A program made the translations under genes and the position numbers. A stretch of DNA of 39,870 bases, taken from an uncultured Lachnospiraceae bacterium (lineage in GTDB: Bacteria > Bacillota > Clostridia > Lachnospirales > Lachnospiraceae). Under the pieces are notes generated by a model, which saw only the letters and a list, made by a program, of their open reading frames with translations, ran no database searches and had not been told where the DNA came from. Below are positions 24,077 to 32,513 of the stretch, piece by piece. The stretch is taken from assembly GCA_946537305.1 (NCBI GenBank), contig CAMNFR010000019.1, positions 1-39,870 of the forward strand, written 5' to 3'. Every line of letters begins with the position of its first letter. Position 1 is the stretch's first letter.

Positions 24077-27000
24077 ATGAAAAGAAAGCAAAGAAAGACA
24101 GGAAGGATCACCGCATTGATGCTGGCAGTGATCCTGGGACTGACAGGAATGTTTGGCGGTTCGCCCGCGGTACTGGCCGGGGAGACGGCACGGGAAAGTG
24201 TAGTGGAAGAGACCATGATCCGTGAGGAAACGGATGAAGCCGGCAAAGAAACGGAGGAGGCCCGGGTGATGCCCGCGGAAAACACTGAGCCGGCCACAGA
24301 TATCGGAAAGAGTCCGGCAGCAGCTGAGAAGACCGAGGATCCGGAAGGGAAGCCGACGGCAGCTGAAAGTACCGGGGAGCCGGAAGGGAATACGACGGCA
24401 GCTGAAAGTACCGGGGAGTCGGAGGAGAAGCCGGCGGCAACTGAAAATGCCGGGGAAGCGGCCGAAAAGCCGTCCGCGGCGGATGCTTCCGGAGAGACAG
24501 CGGAGGTGCCGGCCGTACAGCCCCGGGAGGAGTCATCCGGCGGGGCGGCGGAAGAGACCGCCGGAAAAGACAAGGCGGAAACGACGGCATCGGCATCAGA
24601 GGTTGCCGCTTCTACAATCACCAAGGGAAGTGGTGTAATGATCGCAAGAGTCCGGGCAATGGCATCTTCCAAGGAGATTGATGCCAAACTGAAAACAGGC
24701 ACATGGTATTCCTATGATGATTATGGCTTGGGAGATGGCTCCGGAGACGGTGCGACGCCGGTCTTTACGGTAACCTTTGAATACAATGGAGAGAAGTACA
24801 GCTGCACAGGACAGTGTATTCAACCCTCCTATTCGGCCGCCAGCGGTGAAGTGGACGGAAAGCTGAAAACGGTGAAAGCCTCCAACCTGCTGGCCAAGGT
24901 GTTATATTACGGCAACAGCAAATACGCCGGAGATGCATGCTATTACGCCGCAGAAAATGTATACAACAGCGGCAGCGCCAAGGATAAGGTGAGACAGTTC
25001 CTGATTACCCATCTGGCGGCGGGGAAGGCATATGGCAAGGATGACGACTGGGATAATTCCACCAATGCGACTGCTAAAAAATATGCCAAAGCCCTGGTCA
25101 GCTATGCGGAGGATATGCCTGCGATTCCTGATCCGGACATATTTCTGAACAAGGACCACGCCTGGAAGGCTGGGACCCCGGTGATTTCTTCCGATGGGAA
25201 ATATCAGGTTACCGAGACCTTTCAGTTTACCGGCGCGGCGGGGAATTATGTGGAATTCCCCGCGCAGGCCGGTGTGCAGTTCATGGATGCCGGCACCAAA
25301 AAGGAGATTCCGGCAAAAAGCGGCAAGGTGAAGATCACAGCCGGCATGTCGTTTTATCTGCAGGCACCGGTATCGCAGGCATCCACTGCGAAGACCTACT
25401 CCTCCGGCAAGCTGATCGGGCAGGAATATACCAGGGATTTTGAAGTGTTTATTCTGAAGGTGAGCGGTAAGCAGGACGTGGGATTTTTGGATACAGCCAA
25501 GGCCGAGAATAATTGGGTCAGCCTGGATGTATCCTGGCTGCAGGAGGCGTCGCTGCAGCTGACCAAGATCACGGCCGGCGGAGGAACCTTCGCAGCCATG
25601 GTCAAGGATAATCCTATGTATTCTCTGGCCGGTGCTGAATACGGCGTGTATGACACAGAGGCGAAGGCAAAGGCAGCCGGTACGCCGCTGTACACGCTGA
25701 CGACAGGCGCGGATGGGAAGAGCCAGCTCCTGAAGCTTCCGGCAGCAGCCATCGGAAAGACCTGGTACGTTCGGGAGAAAAAGGCCGCAATGGGATATCA
25801 GCTGGACACATCGGTCCATTCCGTGACACTGAAGGCCGGGGCCAATGCGGTAACGGTTTCTGATGTGCCGCTGTTCGCCAGGATCTCCATCGCAAAATAT
25901 GATGCCGGCAATCCGGACGGGGGCTATGAGATCCGCGACAGTCTGACAGCAGAGGGAATCGCCTTCGGGGTGTATTACTATGCAGCTGCAGCAGCTGAGG
26001 GCCGCTTCATGCGCAGCTGGAATATACGGACCATGGCACAGGAGTCCGGCGGGAAAAAGGTCTATGCGGCGGCGCTGGATGCGGCGCACAAGGTGTCGGG
26101 CAGTGCCTTTTACATGGATGCGGCCGGAAATGCCATCATTCCCCTGGGCACGCTGCAGGTGAAGGAAGAAAATCCCGGGGAGGACTTTACCACAGAGGCA
26201 ATGTACTGGGAGGTAGGAGATCAGGTGGTCTCCGGGGATACCTTTACCGCGAAGGTCACGGAAAAGACGGAGGCAAACGGTACCAAAACGGTACAGCTGC
26301 AGGTAGAGGGAAAAACCTGGGATCAGGCCCTGCTTCAGGTGAAAGCCTATGACTATGCATCCTTCGGAGATCTTTCTATAGAAAAAAGAAGTGCGCTGAA
26401 CCGCAGACTTCTGGCCGGTGCATCCTTCCGGCTGCTGGATGCGGAAGGGAACACATTTGTTCCTACGGAGAAAAACCGGACCCGGGGAGATATCTCCGCG
26501 GACGGGACCATTATCACCGGGGAGAATGGCCATGCGGAACTGGTGCATGTCCCTGTGGGCGAGTATACGCTGCAGGAAATAAAAGCGCCTGTGGGTTACA
26601 AGACCGGCCCGCTGGGAGAGGGAATCCGTGTAAAGGTGCAGTCGCGTAAAGACCTGCCGCTGACGAATGAACCGAAGCGGGGAGAGCTGTTGTTCCGCAA
26701 GGTGCAGGCGGAGACCAAGAAGAAAATGGCGAATATTCCTTTCCGCATCACCCATACGGAAACCGGAGAATCCCATATTATCATGACCGATGAGAACGGA
26801 ACCTTTGATTCCCGTCGGATTCCGCATTCAGAAAAAACCAATGCCGGTGATGAAAATGGAGGAGACGCCTCTGCCGGTGTCTGGTTCGGACTGGATGAAA
26901 ACGGAAAACAGGCGCCGGCTTCCGATGAAAGCGGAGCCTTCCCTTATGGGGATTATGTCCTGGAAGAACTGCGCTGTGACGGCAACGCCGGCCGGGTACT

Positions 27001-29098
27001 GATCACGGAAACCTTTCATATCCGATCCGATACAGAGGAGCGGAATGGCGGCCTTTTAGATCTGGGAACGTTGGAGAATGAAAAGTGGCCGGAGATCCAT
27101 ACAAAGGCAGCAGGTGAGAACGGTTCCTGCTATGTGCTGCCAGAGGAAAAGGCTGTGATCGTGGATGAAGTGTCCTATGAGAGACTTACCGTAGGGACCG
27201 CCTACCGGCTGCAGGGAACACTGATGCATAAGGATTCCGGCGAACCCGTGACAGATCCGGAGAGCGGAGAGGCTGTGACGTCGGAACTGACCTTTACGCC
27301 GGAGGGCAGCCGGAACGGAAGCGTCACGGTACAGTTTTCTTTTAATGCCCTGTCCCTGGCCGGAGAGGATGTGGTCGTATTCGAGGAACTGACCTATGCG
27401 GACAGCGGAGAAGCGGTAGCGGAGCATAAGGAGCTTTCAGATGAAGGTCAGACCATATCTTTTGTAAAGATCAGCACCCAGGCTGTGGATCCGAAAACAA
27501 AAACGAATGTAACTCAGGCGCGTGAGAACGTGCGGATCGTGGATACGGTGACCTACGAGAATCTGAAACCCGGGAAGCGATATACACTCGCCGGCGTCCT
27601 GATGGACCGCTCCACCGGAGAGACCTTTAAAGATGCTGCCGGGAAGGAGGTGCGCGGGGAGAGTATGTTTACCGCCCGCGAGGCATCAGGCACAGCCGAG
27701 GTCGAATTCGTTTTTGATGGCCGGGGACTGACAAATCAGACCTTTGTGGTCTTTGAGGAGCTGTCCTTTGATCAAAACATCATCGCACGCCATGAAGATC
27801 CGGACGATGAGGCGCAGACGGTGTATATCCCGGAAATCGGGACGACCCTTTCGGAGGCAGGCACTGAGTCCAAGTATCCTTCTTCCCTTCGTGAGGTAGT
27901 GCTGGAGGATGTTGTCACTTATATGAATCTGAAGCCAGGGACCACCTACACAGTCAAAGGTACACTGATGGATCAGAGCACCGGAGAGGCTCTGACGGAC
28001 GCGGAAGGAAAGAAGATCGAGGCACAGACGACCTTCACCCCGGAGGAGGCAGACGGAAGTGCGACAGTTACATTCCGATTTACACCGGCCCCGTCGATGG
28101 CCGGAAAGACCGCCGTGGCGTTCGAAGAGATTCCGGAGATCGCGGTACACGCGGATCTGAAGGATGAAGGACAGACCGTATACTTCCCTGGCATCGGCAC
28201 CCAGGCGGCCGATGCGGTCACAAAGAAGCATCTGGGAAAACGGACAGAGGTCATCGCACTGGATGACACGGTGCAGTATACCAACCTGAAACCAGGCACC
28301 GAGTATCGTCTGCAGGGCGTGCTGATGGACCGGCAGAGCGGAAAGCCCCTTACCAACGAAAAGAATGAGGAGGTCACAGCGGAGATGACCTTTACGCCGG
28401 AGAGCGCTTCCGGAAGTGTACAGCTCTCATTTTCCTTCCCGGGAAGTGCCCTGAAATCAGAAGGCGTCGTGGTCTTTGAATCCCTGTATCTTCAGGACCA
28501 GTGCATCGCAGAGCACAGAGAACTCTCGGATGAAGGCCAGACGGTCTATTATCCGCAGATCCGCACCCAGGCAAAGGATGCGAAAACAGGGAAGAAAACG
28601 GCTGCGGCTGGCAAAAAGGTGAAAATCACGGATACCGTTACCTATCAGGGGCTGATCCCGGGGCAGAAATACCTGATGAAGGGCCAACTGATGGACAAAA
28701 AGAGCGGAGAGGTGCTGAAGGATTCTGCCGGCAAGGCGGTGACAGCAAAGAAGAGCTTCCGCGCAGAGAAGTCCTCCGGAACGGTGGAACTGACCTTTAC
28801 GCTGGACGCCTCAGGCCTGGGAGACGTGACGACCGTTGCTTTCGAGAAGCTGCTGATCGCAGAGGGAGAGGCGGAGATCGCGGCCCATGAGGATCTGACA
28901 GATGAGGCGCAGACCGTAAAGATCCGGAAGAAGGAGACACCAGAAAAGGAAACGCCGGGGAAGGAAACAGAAAAGAAGAATCCGAAGACCGGTGACGCGG
29001 CAGATCCCATGCGGTGGATCATGACCGGCGCTGCTGCGCTGGCTGTGCTGATCTTTCTTTTGATAAGCATGAAGAAGAAGGGAAGGATCCGGCAGTAA
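24077..29098 (+). CDS. VaFE-repeat, sortase-anchored surface adhesin
   Basis: A 1673-residue wall protein. Signal peptide 1-35; Glu/Pro/Thr/Ala-rich stretch with five 13-residue repeats (about 80-146); a thioester-type domain (about 200-350) with C-I-Q-P-S near 246 and a later V-R-Q-F-L-I-T-H; SpaA/Cna-B-like domains at about 490-596, 764-862 and 866-1003 (L-Q-L-T-K-I, L-S-I-E-K-R, L-L-F-R-K-V starts; Y-x-L-x-E ends); then five VaFE/T-Q ester-bond repeats of about 120 residues starting near 1005, 1128, 1250, 1369 and 1491. Each repeat has I-x-T at the first strand and D-E-G/A-Q-T at the end, the predicted Thr-Gln ester pair. Sorting signal N-P-K-T-G at about 1634, then a helix and K-K-K-G-R tail. 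AAGAGGAAAG precedes ATG 24077. No sortase is in the window. Confidence 0.9.
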   Translation: MKRKQRKTGRITALMLAVILGLTGMFGGSPAVLAGETARESVVEETMIREETDEAGKETEEARVMPAENTEPATDIGKSPAAAEKTEDPEGKPTAAESTGEPEGNTTAAESTGESEEKPAATENAGEAAEKPSAADASGETAEVPAVQPREESSGGAAEETAGKDKAETTASASEVAASTITKGSGVMIARVRAMASSKEIDAKLKTGTWYSYDDYGLGDGSGDGATPVFTVTFEYNGEKYSCTGQCIQPSYSAASGEVDGKLKTVKASNLLAKVLYYGNSKYAGDACYYAAENVYNSGSAKDKVRQFLITHLAAGKAYGKDDDWDNSTNATAKKYAKALVSYAEDMPAIPDPDIFLNKDHAWKAGTPVISSDGKYQVTETFQFTGAAGNYVEFPAQAGVQFMDAGTKKEIPAKSGKVKITAGMSFYLQAPVSQASTAKTYSSGKLIGQEYTRDFEVFILKVSGKQDVGFLDTAKAENNWVSLDVSWLQEASLQLTKITAGGGTFAAMVKDNPMYSLAGAEYGVYDTEAKAKAAGTPLYTLTTGADGKSQLLKLPAAAIGKTWYVREKKAAMGYQLDTSVHSVTLKAGANAVTVSDVPLFARISIAKYDAGNPDGGYEIRDSLTAEGIAFGVYYYAAAAAEGRFMRSWNIRTMAQESGGKKVYAAALDAAHKVSGSAFYMDAAGNAIIPLGTLQVKEENPGEDFTTEAMYWEVGDQVVSGDTFTAKVTEKTEANGTKTVQLQVEGKTWDQALLQVKAYDYASFGDLSIEKRSALNRRLLAGASFRLLDAEGNTFVPTEKNRTRGDISADGTIITGENGHAELVHVPVGEYTLQEIKAPVGYKTGPLGEGIRVKVQSRKDLPLTNEPKRGELLFRKVQAETKKKMANIPFRITHTETGESHIIMTDENGTFDSRRIPHSEKTNAGDENGGDASAGVWFGLDENGKQAPASDESGAFPYGDYVLEELRCDGNAGRVLITETFHIRSDTEERNGGLLDLGTLENEKWPEIHTKAAGENGSCYVLPEEKAVIVDEVSYERLTVGTAYRLQGTLMHKDSGEPVTDPESGEAVTSELTFTPEGSRNGSVTVQFSFNALSLAGEDVVVFEELTYADSGEAVAEHKELSDEGQTISFVKISTQAVDPKTKTNVTQARENVRIVDTVTYENLKPGKRYTLAGVLMDRSTGETFKDAAGKEVRGESMFTAREASGTAEVEFVFDGRGLTNQTFVVFEELSFDQNIIARHEDPDDEAQTVYIPEIGTTLSEAGTESKYPSSLREVVLEDVVTYMNLKPGTTYTVKGTLMDQSTGEALTDAEGKKIEAQTTFTPEEADGSATVTFRFTPAPSMAGKTAVAFEEIPEIAVHADLKDEGQTVYFPGIGTQAADAVTKKHLGKRTEVIALDDTVQYTNLKPGTEYRLQGVLMDRQSGKPLTNEKNEEVTAEMTFTPESASGSVQLSFSFPGSALKSEGVVVFESLYLQDQCIAEHRELSDEGQTVYYPQIRTQAKDAKTGKKTAAAGKKVKITDTVTYQGLIPGQKYLMKGQLMDKKSGEVLKDSAGKAVTAKKSFRAEKSSGTVELTFTLDASGLGDVTTVAFEKLLIAEGEAEIAAHEDLTDEAQTVKIRKKETPEKETPGKETEKKNPKTGDAADPMRWIMTGAAALAVLIFLLISMKKKGRIRQ
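24321..24515 (+). repeat. 39-bp tandem repeat in adhesin N-terminal stalk
   Basis: Five units of 39 bases (starting 24321, 24360, 24399, 24438, 24477) encode a 13-residue Glu/Pro/Ala/Thr-rich motif. Units 2 and 3 are nearly identical; the outer ones are diverged. Such in-frame minisatellites can change copy number and stalk length. Confidence 0.75.
27092..28928 (+). repeat. five VaFE (T-Q ester) protein repeats of about 365 bp
   Basis: The five domains keep N-L-K-P-G-x-x-Y, L-M-D-x-x-S/T-G-x-x, F-T-x-E, V-A/V-F-E-E/K and H-x-D/E-L-x-D-E-x-Q-T. DNA identity between units is moderate, so this is an old duplication rather than a recent expansion. Confidence 0.88.
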
Positions 29099-29127
29099 AA
29101 CAGCTGCAGAGGATACATAAGATGCTT

Positions 29128-29154
29128 AAGCGGAGGCGGATGCCTCCGCTTTTT
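29128..29154 (+). terminator. rho-independent terminator after adhesin gene
   Basis: Ten-base arms AAGCGGAGGC (29128-29137) and GCCTCCGCTT (29142-29151) with loop GGAT are followed by TTT. Confidence 0.92.
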
Positions 29155-29241
29155 CTACGAAATGAAAAAGGATGGTTCAACTAACCGTAAATAAATGACA
29201 GAAATAAAAGATAGAATTATAAAGTATTCATAAAAAAAGTA

Positions 29242-29270
29242 TTGCATTTGCTTGAAAACAGATGTAGAAT
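29242..29270 (+). promoter_or_regulatory. promoter of the small-gene / cstA operon
   Basis: TTGCAT (29242-29247), a 17-base spacer and TAGAAT (29265-29270) lie 61 bases before the first gene. The AT-rich leader contains TATCG/CGATA inverted elements and a GATAATGATAC run (29295-29305) that resembles part of a Fur-type box; this resemblance is weak. Confidence 0.55.
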
Positions 29271-29330
29271 TATACACGATATCGTTTGCGTATCGATAAT
29301 GATACATTTCGCTTATAGTACGATAAAACC

Positions 29331-29633
29331 ATGGAAATCAGATATAGTAAAGAGCTGACGGATTACCTGAGGGGACGGAAGAAACGCAATATATCCATAG
29401 AGGTCGCCAGCAGCGATCACTCAGATTTTGATGTGACAGAGCTGTACGTGCGGCTGGTGGATGATTCCTTCGCGGATTATCTGATAGAAAAGAAACGTTA
29501 TCAGGCCTTTCCCGCGGAGGAGGGGCGCCTGCTTCTACCGCCATATCATCTGGAACTTTCGGAGGAAATCTGTCTGGATATCCGGAAAGTCCTGTGGTTT
29601 CACCGGATCACCTATACCGGTGTAGCCCTGTAA
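29331..29633 (+). CDS. conserved-looking small protein of unknown function
   Basis: 100 residues, no signal peptide or membrane helix. The sequence reads as an alpha/beta protein: N-terminal Y-S-K-E-L-T-D-Y-L-R, strand I-S-I-E-V-A, V-T-E-L-Y-V-R-L-V, and a C-terminal I-R-K-V-L-W-F-H-R-I-T-Y-T-G. The pattern vaguely recalls small HesB/CC-Se-type proteins but the cysteines of those families are missing, so I do not assign it. No strong ribosome site is seen before ATG 29331. It is first of a three-gene run of unknown small proteins before cstA. Confidence 0.65.
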   Translation: MEIRYSKELTDYLRGRKKRNISIEVASSDHSDFDVTELYVRLVDDSFADYLIEKKRYQAFPAEEGRLLLPPYHLELSEEICLDIRKVLWFHRITYTGVAL

Positions 29634-29673
29634 GCCAGCAAGCGGCGCGGATGGCGCCGGAAAGAGGAGTCAT

Positions 29674-30063
29674 ATGAAACTGTATGCACTGGACGGAACG
29701 CCCAGCAAGGAAAAAGAACTGCTCACGGAATTTCAGGAAGCCAGAGAGATCGGAGCCCTTAAGATCGGGGAAGCGAATCTGTTCTTTCGCGTAAGACTGC
29801 GTCAGTATTATATCCCCTTCACGGATATTAAGCGCTGCTTCCGCCGGGTCTATATGGTCCCTGCGACCATGTGCTGCGGCAAAGGGAATCTGGATATTGA
29901 AAATCTGGTGATCCAGGGAGAAGCCGGTGAGCTGGCACAGATCCAGCTGCCCGGGACCAAGGCCGCCAAAGAGGTGATCCGGGTCCTTCGCCAGAAGCTG
30001 CCGGAGGTGGATTTCTCCAGCCCTGCCAGACCGAAGACAGAAGAGGAGGCGGCCCGGACATGA
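29674..30063 (+). CDS. unknown protein, possible PH-like fold
   Basis: 129 residues, soluble. The core alternates short strands (A-L-K-I-G-E-A-N-L-F-F-R-V, Q-Y-Y-I-P-F-T-D-I-K-R-C-F, N-L-V-I-Q-G, L-A-Q-I-Q-L) and ends in a helix (A-A-K-E-V-I-R-V-L-R-Q-K-L-P), an order typical of bacterial PH-like domains; this is a resemblance only. AAAGAGGAG before ATG 29674 supports the start. Its end overlaps the next gene by 4 bases (ATGA), so both are translated together. Confidence 0.72.
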   Translation: MKLYALDGTPSKEKELLTEFQEAREIGALKIGEANLFFRVRLRQYYIPFTDIKRCFRRVYMVPATMCCGKGNLDIENLVIQGEAGELAQIQLPGTKAAKEVIRVLRQKLPEVDFSSPARPKTEEEAART

Positions 30064-30548
30064 CGCTGGAAACGGCGCTGGAGCGCCTGCTGACGGCCTA
30101 TGAGCGGTATTATGATATCAACCGGGAGGATCCCATGCCGCCGTTCGCCGCGGAAGCTGTTTTCCGCCTGCACGATGAGGAATATTTCCTGATCAAGAGT
30201 GCCAAGGTGGCGGAGCAGGATTCCTATGAATACGTTTTCTTTGCGACGGTGCCGGAGCTGGATGAGGCGAAGGCAGCCGAATGGGCGGACCTGGTGTGGA
30301 AGGAATGTCTGCAGCGGACAGATCCCAAGCCCAATCACCGCAATACCGACGCCCATCTGATCATCCTGTGTGAGAAGATGACCGAAGGCGCCCGCAAAAC
30401 GATCGCCGGTACCAACCCCTATAAAAGCTACAGGCTGGGGCTGCGCGGCTGGAGTACACTGAAGCTGATTGCCTATGAGACATCGGAGGGGAGCATCGTC
30501 CATAACCGCCGGGGCGAATCCTTGAAGAAGCTCATTTCCAATATTTAA
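30060..30548 (+). CDS. unknown cytoplasmic protein coupled to the preceding gene
   Basis: 162 residues, soluble, with aromatic and acidic N-terminus (Y-E-R-Y-Y-D-I-N-R-E-D-P-M-P-P-F-A-A-E-A-V-F), a middle D-E-E-Y-F-L-I-K-S-A-K and a C-terminal basic part (N-H-R-N-T-D-A-H-L-I-I-L-C-E, Y-R-L-G-L-R-G-W-S). The N-H-R-N-T-D segment and following beta strand look nuclease-like at a glance but no catalytic set can be proved. ATGA overlap with the upstream gene; cstA begins 29 bases after its stop, so the three small genes and cstA are probably one operon. Confidence 0.72.
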   Translation: MTLETALERLLTAYERYYDINREDPMPPFAAEAVFRLHDEEYFLIKSAKVAEQDSYEYVFFATVPELDEAKAAEWADLVWKECLQRTDPKPNHRNTDAHLIILCEKMTEGARKTIAGTNPYKSYRLGLRGWSTLKLIAYETSEGSIVHNRRGESLKKLISNI

Positions 30549-30577
30549 AATTTTTATTTTAAAAAGGAGAAACAAAA

Positions 30578-32302
30578 ATGACAGCATTATTGATCATTGT
30601 TGCAGCCATCGTGCTTCTGGTCATAGGTTATGTGACCTACGGAAGTTGGCTGGCAAAAGAATGGGGCGTAGATCCCAGCAGACCTACCCCGGCTAAGACA
30701 ATGGAAGACGGCGTTGACTATGTGGCGGCGAAGCCCGCGGTCCTGATGGGCCACCACTTCTCCTCCATCGCTGGTGCCGGCCCGATCAACGGACCTATTC
30801 AGGCTTCCGTATTCGGATGGCTTCCTGTTTTCCTGTGGTGTGTATTGGGCGGTATCTTCTTCGGCGGCCTTCAGGACTTCGGTTCCCTGTTTGCCTCCGT
30901 GCGCCACGGCGGAAAATCGGTCGGCGAGATCATCAAGGACACCATGGGCAAGAGAGCTCAGAAGCTCTTCATCATCTTTGCCCTGCTGGTTCTGATCCTG
31001 GTTATCGCCTCCTTCGTAAACGTTGTGGCTGGTACCTTCTTCACCGCCCCTGACGCTGAGGTGACCCTTGGCTTTGTGACGAATCCGAACGGCAACCAGA
31101 CCACGGCCATGGTTTCTGTTCTGTTCATTATCCTGGCTATCATCTACGGTATGCTGACGAACCGCATGGGCATGAAGACCCTTCCGGCTACCATCATCGG
31201 TATCGCGGGTATCGTGGTATCTCTGGTGATCGGCCTGAACGTAGGTCTGGCCATGGGCCGTACTGCCTGGATCGTTCTGATCGGTGCGTATATCACGATC
31301 GCTTCCCTGATCCCCGTGTGGATCATGCTGCAACCCCGTGACTATCTGTCCAGCTTCCTGCTGTATGCTATGATGGCTGTTGCTGTCGTGGGTATCCTGT
31401 ACTCCGCGTTTGCCGGCAGCGCCACCTTCCAGCTTCCGGCCTTCACCGGCTGGACCACCGGCATCGGCCCGATGTTCCCGGCCCTGTTCATCACCGTAGC
31501 CTGCGGCGCCTGCTCCGGTTTCCATTCGCTGATCTCCACCGGTACCTCCTCCAAACAGCTGGAGAGCGAGGCACATGCGAAGGCGATCGGTTATGGTTCC
31601 ATGCTGATCGAATCTGCCCTGGGCGTGATCTCCCTGATCGCCGTAGGTATGATCTCTACCGGTTACTCCGCAGATCTGGGCAGCCCTGCCAGAGCTTTTG
31701 CTGATGGTATCGCCGCCATGTTCTACGGCAACACCGTGGTAGCCGCTCTGCTGACCCTGGCGGTTTCCGTATTCGCGCTGACCTCTCTGGACACCGGTAC
31801 ACGTCTGTCCCGTTTCATGTTCAGCGAGCTCTTCCTGAAAGAGGATGAGGCTACTTATAAGGATGCTTCCGGCATCCGCGCCTTCTTGGCACATCCGCTG
31901 GTAGGTACGCTGGTCATGGTTCTGATCGGCTGCATCCTGGGCGGACTGAGCCTGTCTCAGATCTGGGGTCTGTTCGGCGCTGCCAACCAGCTGCTGGCCG
32001 GTATTGCTCTGCTGGCTGTCTGCTGCTGGCTGGGCGAAGTCGGAAAGAACAACAAGATGTTCTACTTCCCGATGTGCTTTATGCTGGTCGCTACCCTGAG
32101 CCAGCTGTGCATCACTGTCTCCAAGAAGTTTGCTGCCATCGGCGGTTACGCTGCGGCACATACCACTGCTGAGGAGATGGCTGCGGATCCGCTGTGGGGC
32201 CATTACTTCCAGCTGATCTTTGCCGCTGCCATGATCGTGCTGGCTGTGATCCTGGTGTTCGAAGCCATCGGCACCTTCAAGAGACAGAGCGCCAGAAAGT
32301 AA
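30578..32302 (+). CDS. cstA: CstA-family peptide/pyruvate transporter
   Basis: A 574-residue membrane protein with about 16-18 helices. It opens with the family N-terminus (Y-G-S-W-L-A-K-E-W-G-V-D, then T-P-A-x-x-x-x-D-G-V-D-Y), followed by the signature G-H-H-F-S-S-I-A-G-A-G-P-I-x-G-P near residue 58 and G-F-H-S-L-I-S-T-G-T-S-S-K-Q near 312. CstA and its relative BtsT import pyruvate or peptides under carbon starvation. AAAAAGGAGA before ATG 30578 is a strong site. Codons favour CTG, ATC, GGT and ACC more than neighbouring genes do, suggesting high expression. It ends in a REP-like palindrome with a T-run. Confidence 0.92.
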   Translation: MTALLIIVAAIVLLVIGYVTYGSWLAKEWGVDPSRPTPAKTMEDGVDYVAAKPAVLMGHHFSSIAGAGPINGPIQASVFGWLPVFLWCVLGGIFFGGLQDFGSLFASVRHGGKSVGEIIKDTMGKRAQKLFIIFALLVLILVIASFVNVVAGTFFTAPDAEVTLGFVTNPNGNQTTAMVSVLFIILAIIYGMLTNRMGMKTLPATIIGIAGIVVSLVIGLNVGLAMGRTAWIVLIGAYITIASLIPVWIMLQPRDYLSSFLLYAMMAVAVVGILYSAFAGSATFQLPAFTGWTTGIGPMFPALFITVACGACSGFHSLISTGTSSKQLESEAHAKAIGYGSMLIESALGVISLIAVGMISTGYSADLGSPARAFADGIAAMFYGNTVVAALLTLAVSVFALTSLDTGTRLSRFMFSELFLKEDEATYKDASGIRAFLAHPLVGTLVMVLIGCILGGLSLSQIWGLFGAANQLLAGIALLAVCCWLGEVGKNNKMFYFPMCFMLVATLSQLCITVSKKFAAIGGYAAAHTTAEEMAADPLWGHYFQLIFAAAMIVLAVILVFEAIGTFKRQSARK

Positions 32303-32327
32303 TTACTATTACCCTGTAATTTCAAGG

Positions 32328-32403
32328 GGGTGACAAGGGGACGTACCTTCTGTCACATTGCACGCAATGTGACAGAAGGTACGTCCCGCTTGTCACCCTT
32401 TTT
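32328..32403. repeat. 71-base near-perfect palindrome (REP/MITE-like), also terminator
   Basis: Arms 32328-32361 and 32364-32398 pair over 34 positions with one bulged G (32388), and TTTTT follows. The arms carry GGGTGACAAGGGGACGTACC and end near TGTCACATTGC. The same core appears at 12042, so it belongs to a dispersed family, and it probably terminates cstA transcription. Confidence 0.88.
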
Positions 32404-32428
32404 CTTGCCTGCCGGCGTCAAGATGTGA

Positions 32429-32457
32429 TTGACGCCCGGTCCGCAAATTGCTATAAC
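32429..32457 (+). promoter_or_regulatory. azlC promoter
   Basis: TTGACG (32429-32434), a 17-base spacer and TATAAC (32452-32457). A 9-base leader hairpin (GTTTCCCGC / GCGGGGAAC, about 32465-32485) follows before the ribosome site. Confidence 0.62.
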
Positions 32458-32513
32458 AGTATAGGTTTCCCGCTGCGCGGGGAACGGAAAACAACAGGAA
32501 AGGTTTTTAATCC

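Noticed and set aside
24902-26827. 641-codon minus-strand frame inside the adhesin gene
   Set aside because: Mirror frame of a real repeat-rich gene; no start context or recognisable domain.
27092-28928. CRISPR-like periodicity
   Set aside because: The period is about 365 bases, in frame and protein coding; these are VaFE domains.
15412-29098. Complete sortase-pilus locus
   Set aside because: There is a sortase-anchored adhesin and other surface proteins, but no sortase or second pilin gene anywhere in the window.
29295-29305. Fur box before the small-gene/cstA operon
   Set aside because: Only one and a half GATAAT-type hexamers; too little to call a site.
30587-32203. 538-codon minus-strand frame across cstA
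   Set aside because: Shadow of the strongly biased cstA codons; composition rich in Gln, His, Asp and Gly with no domain.
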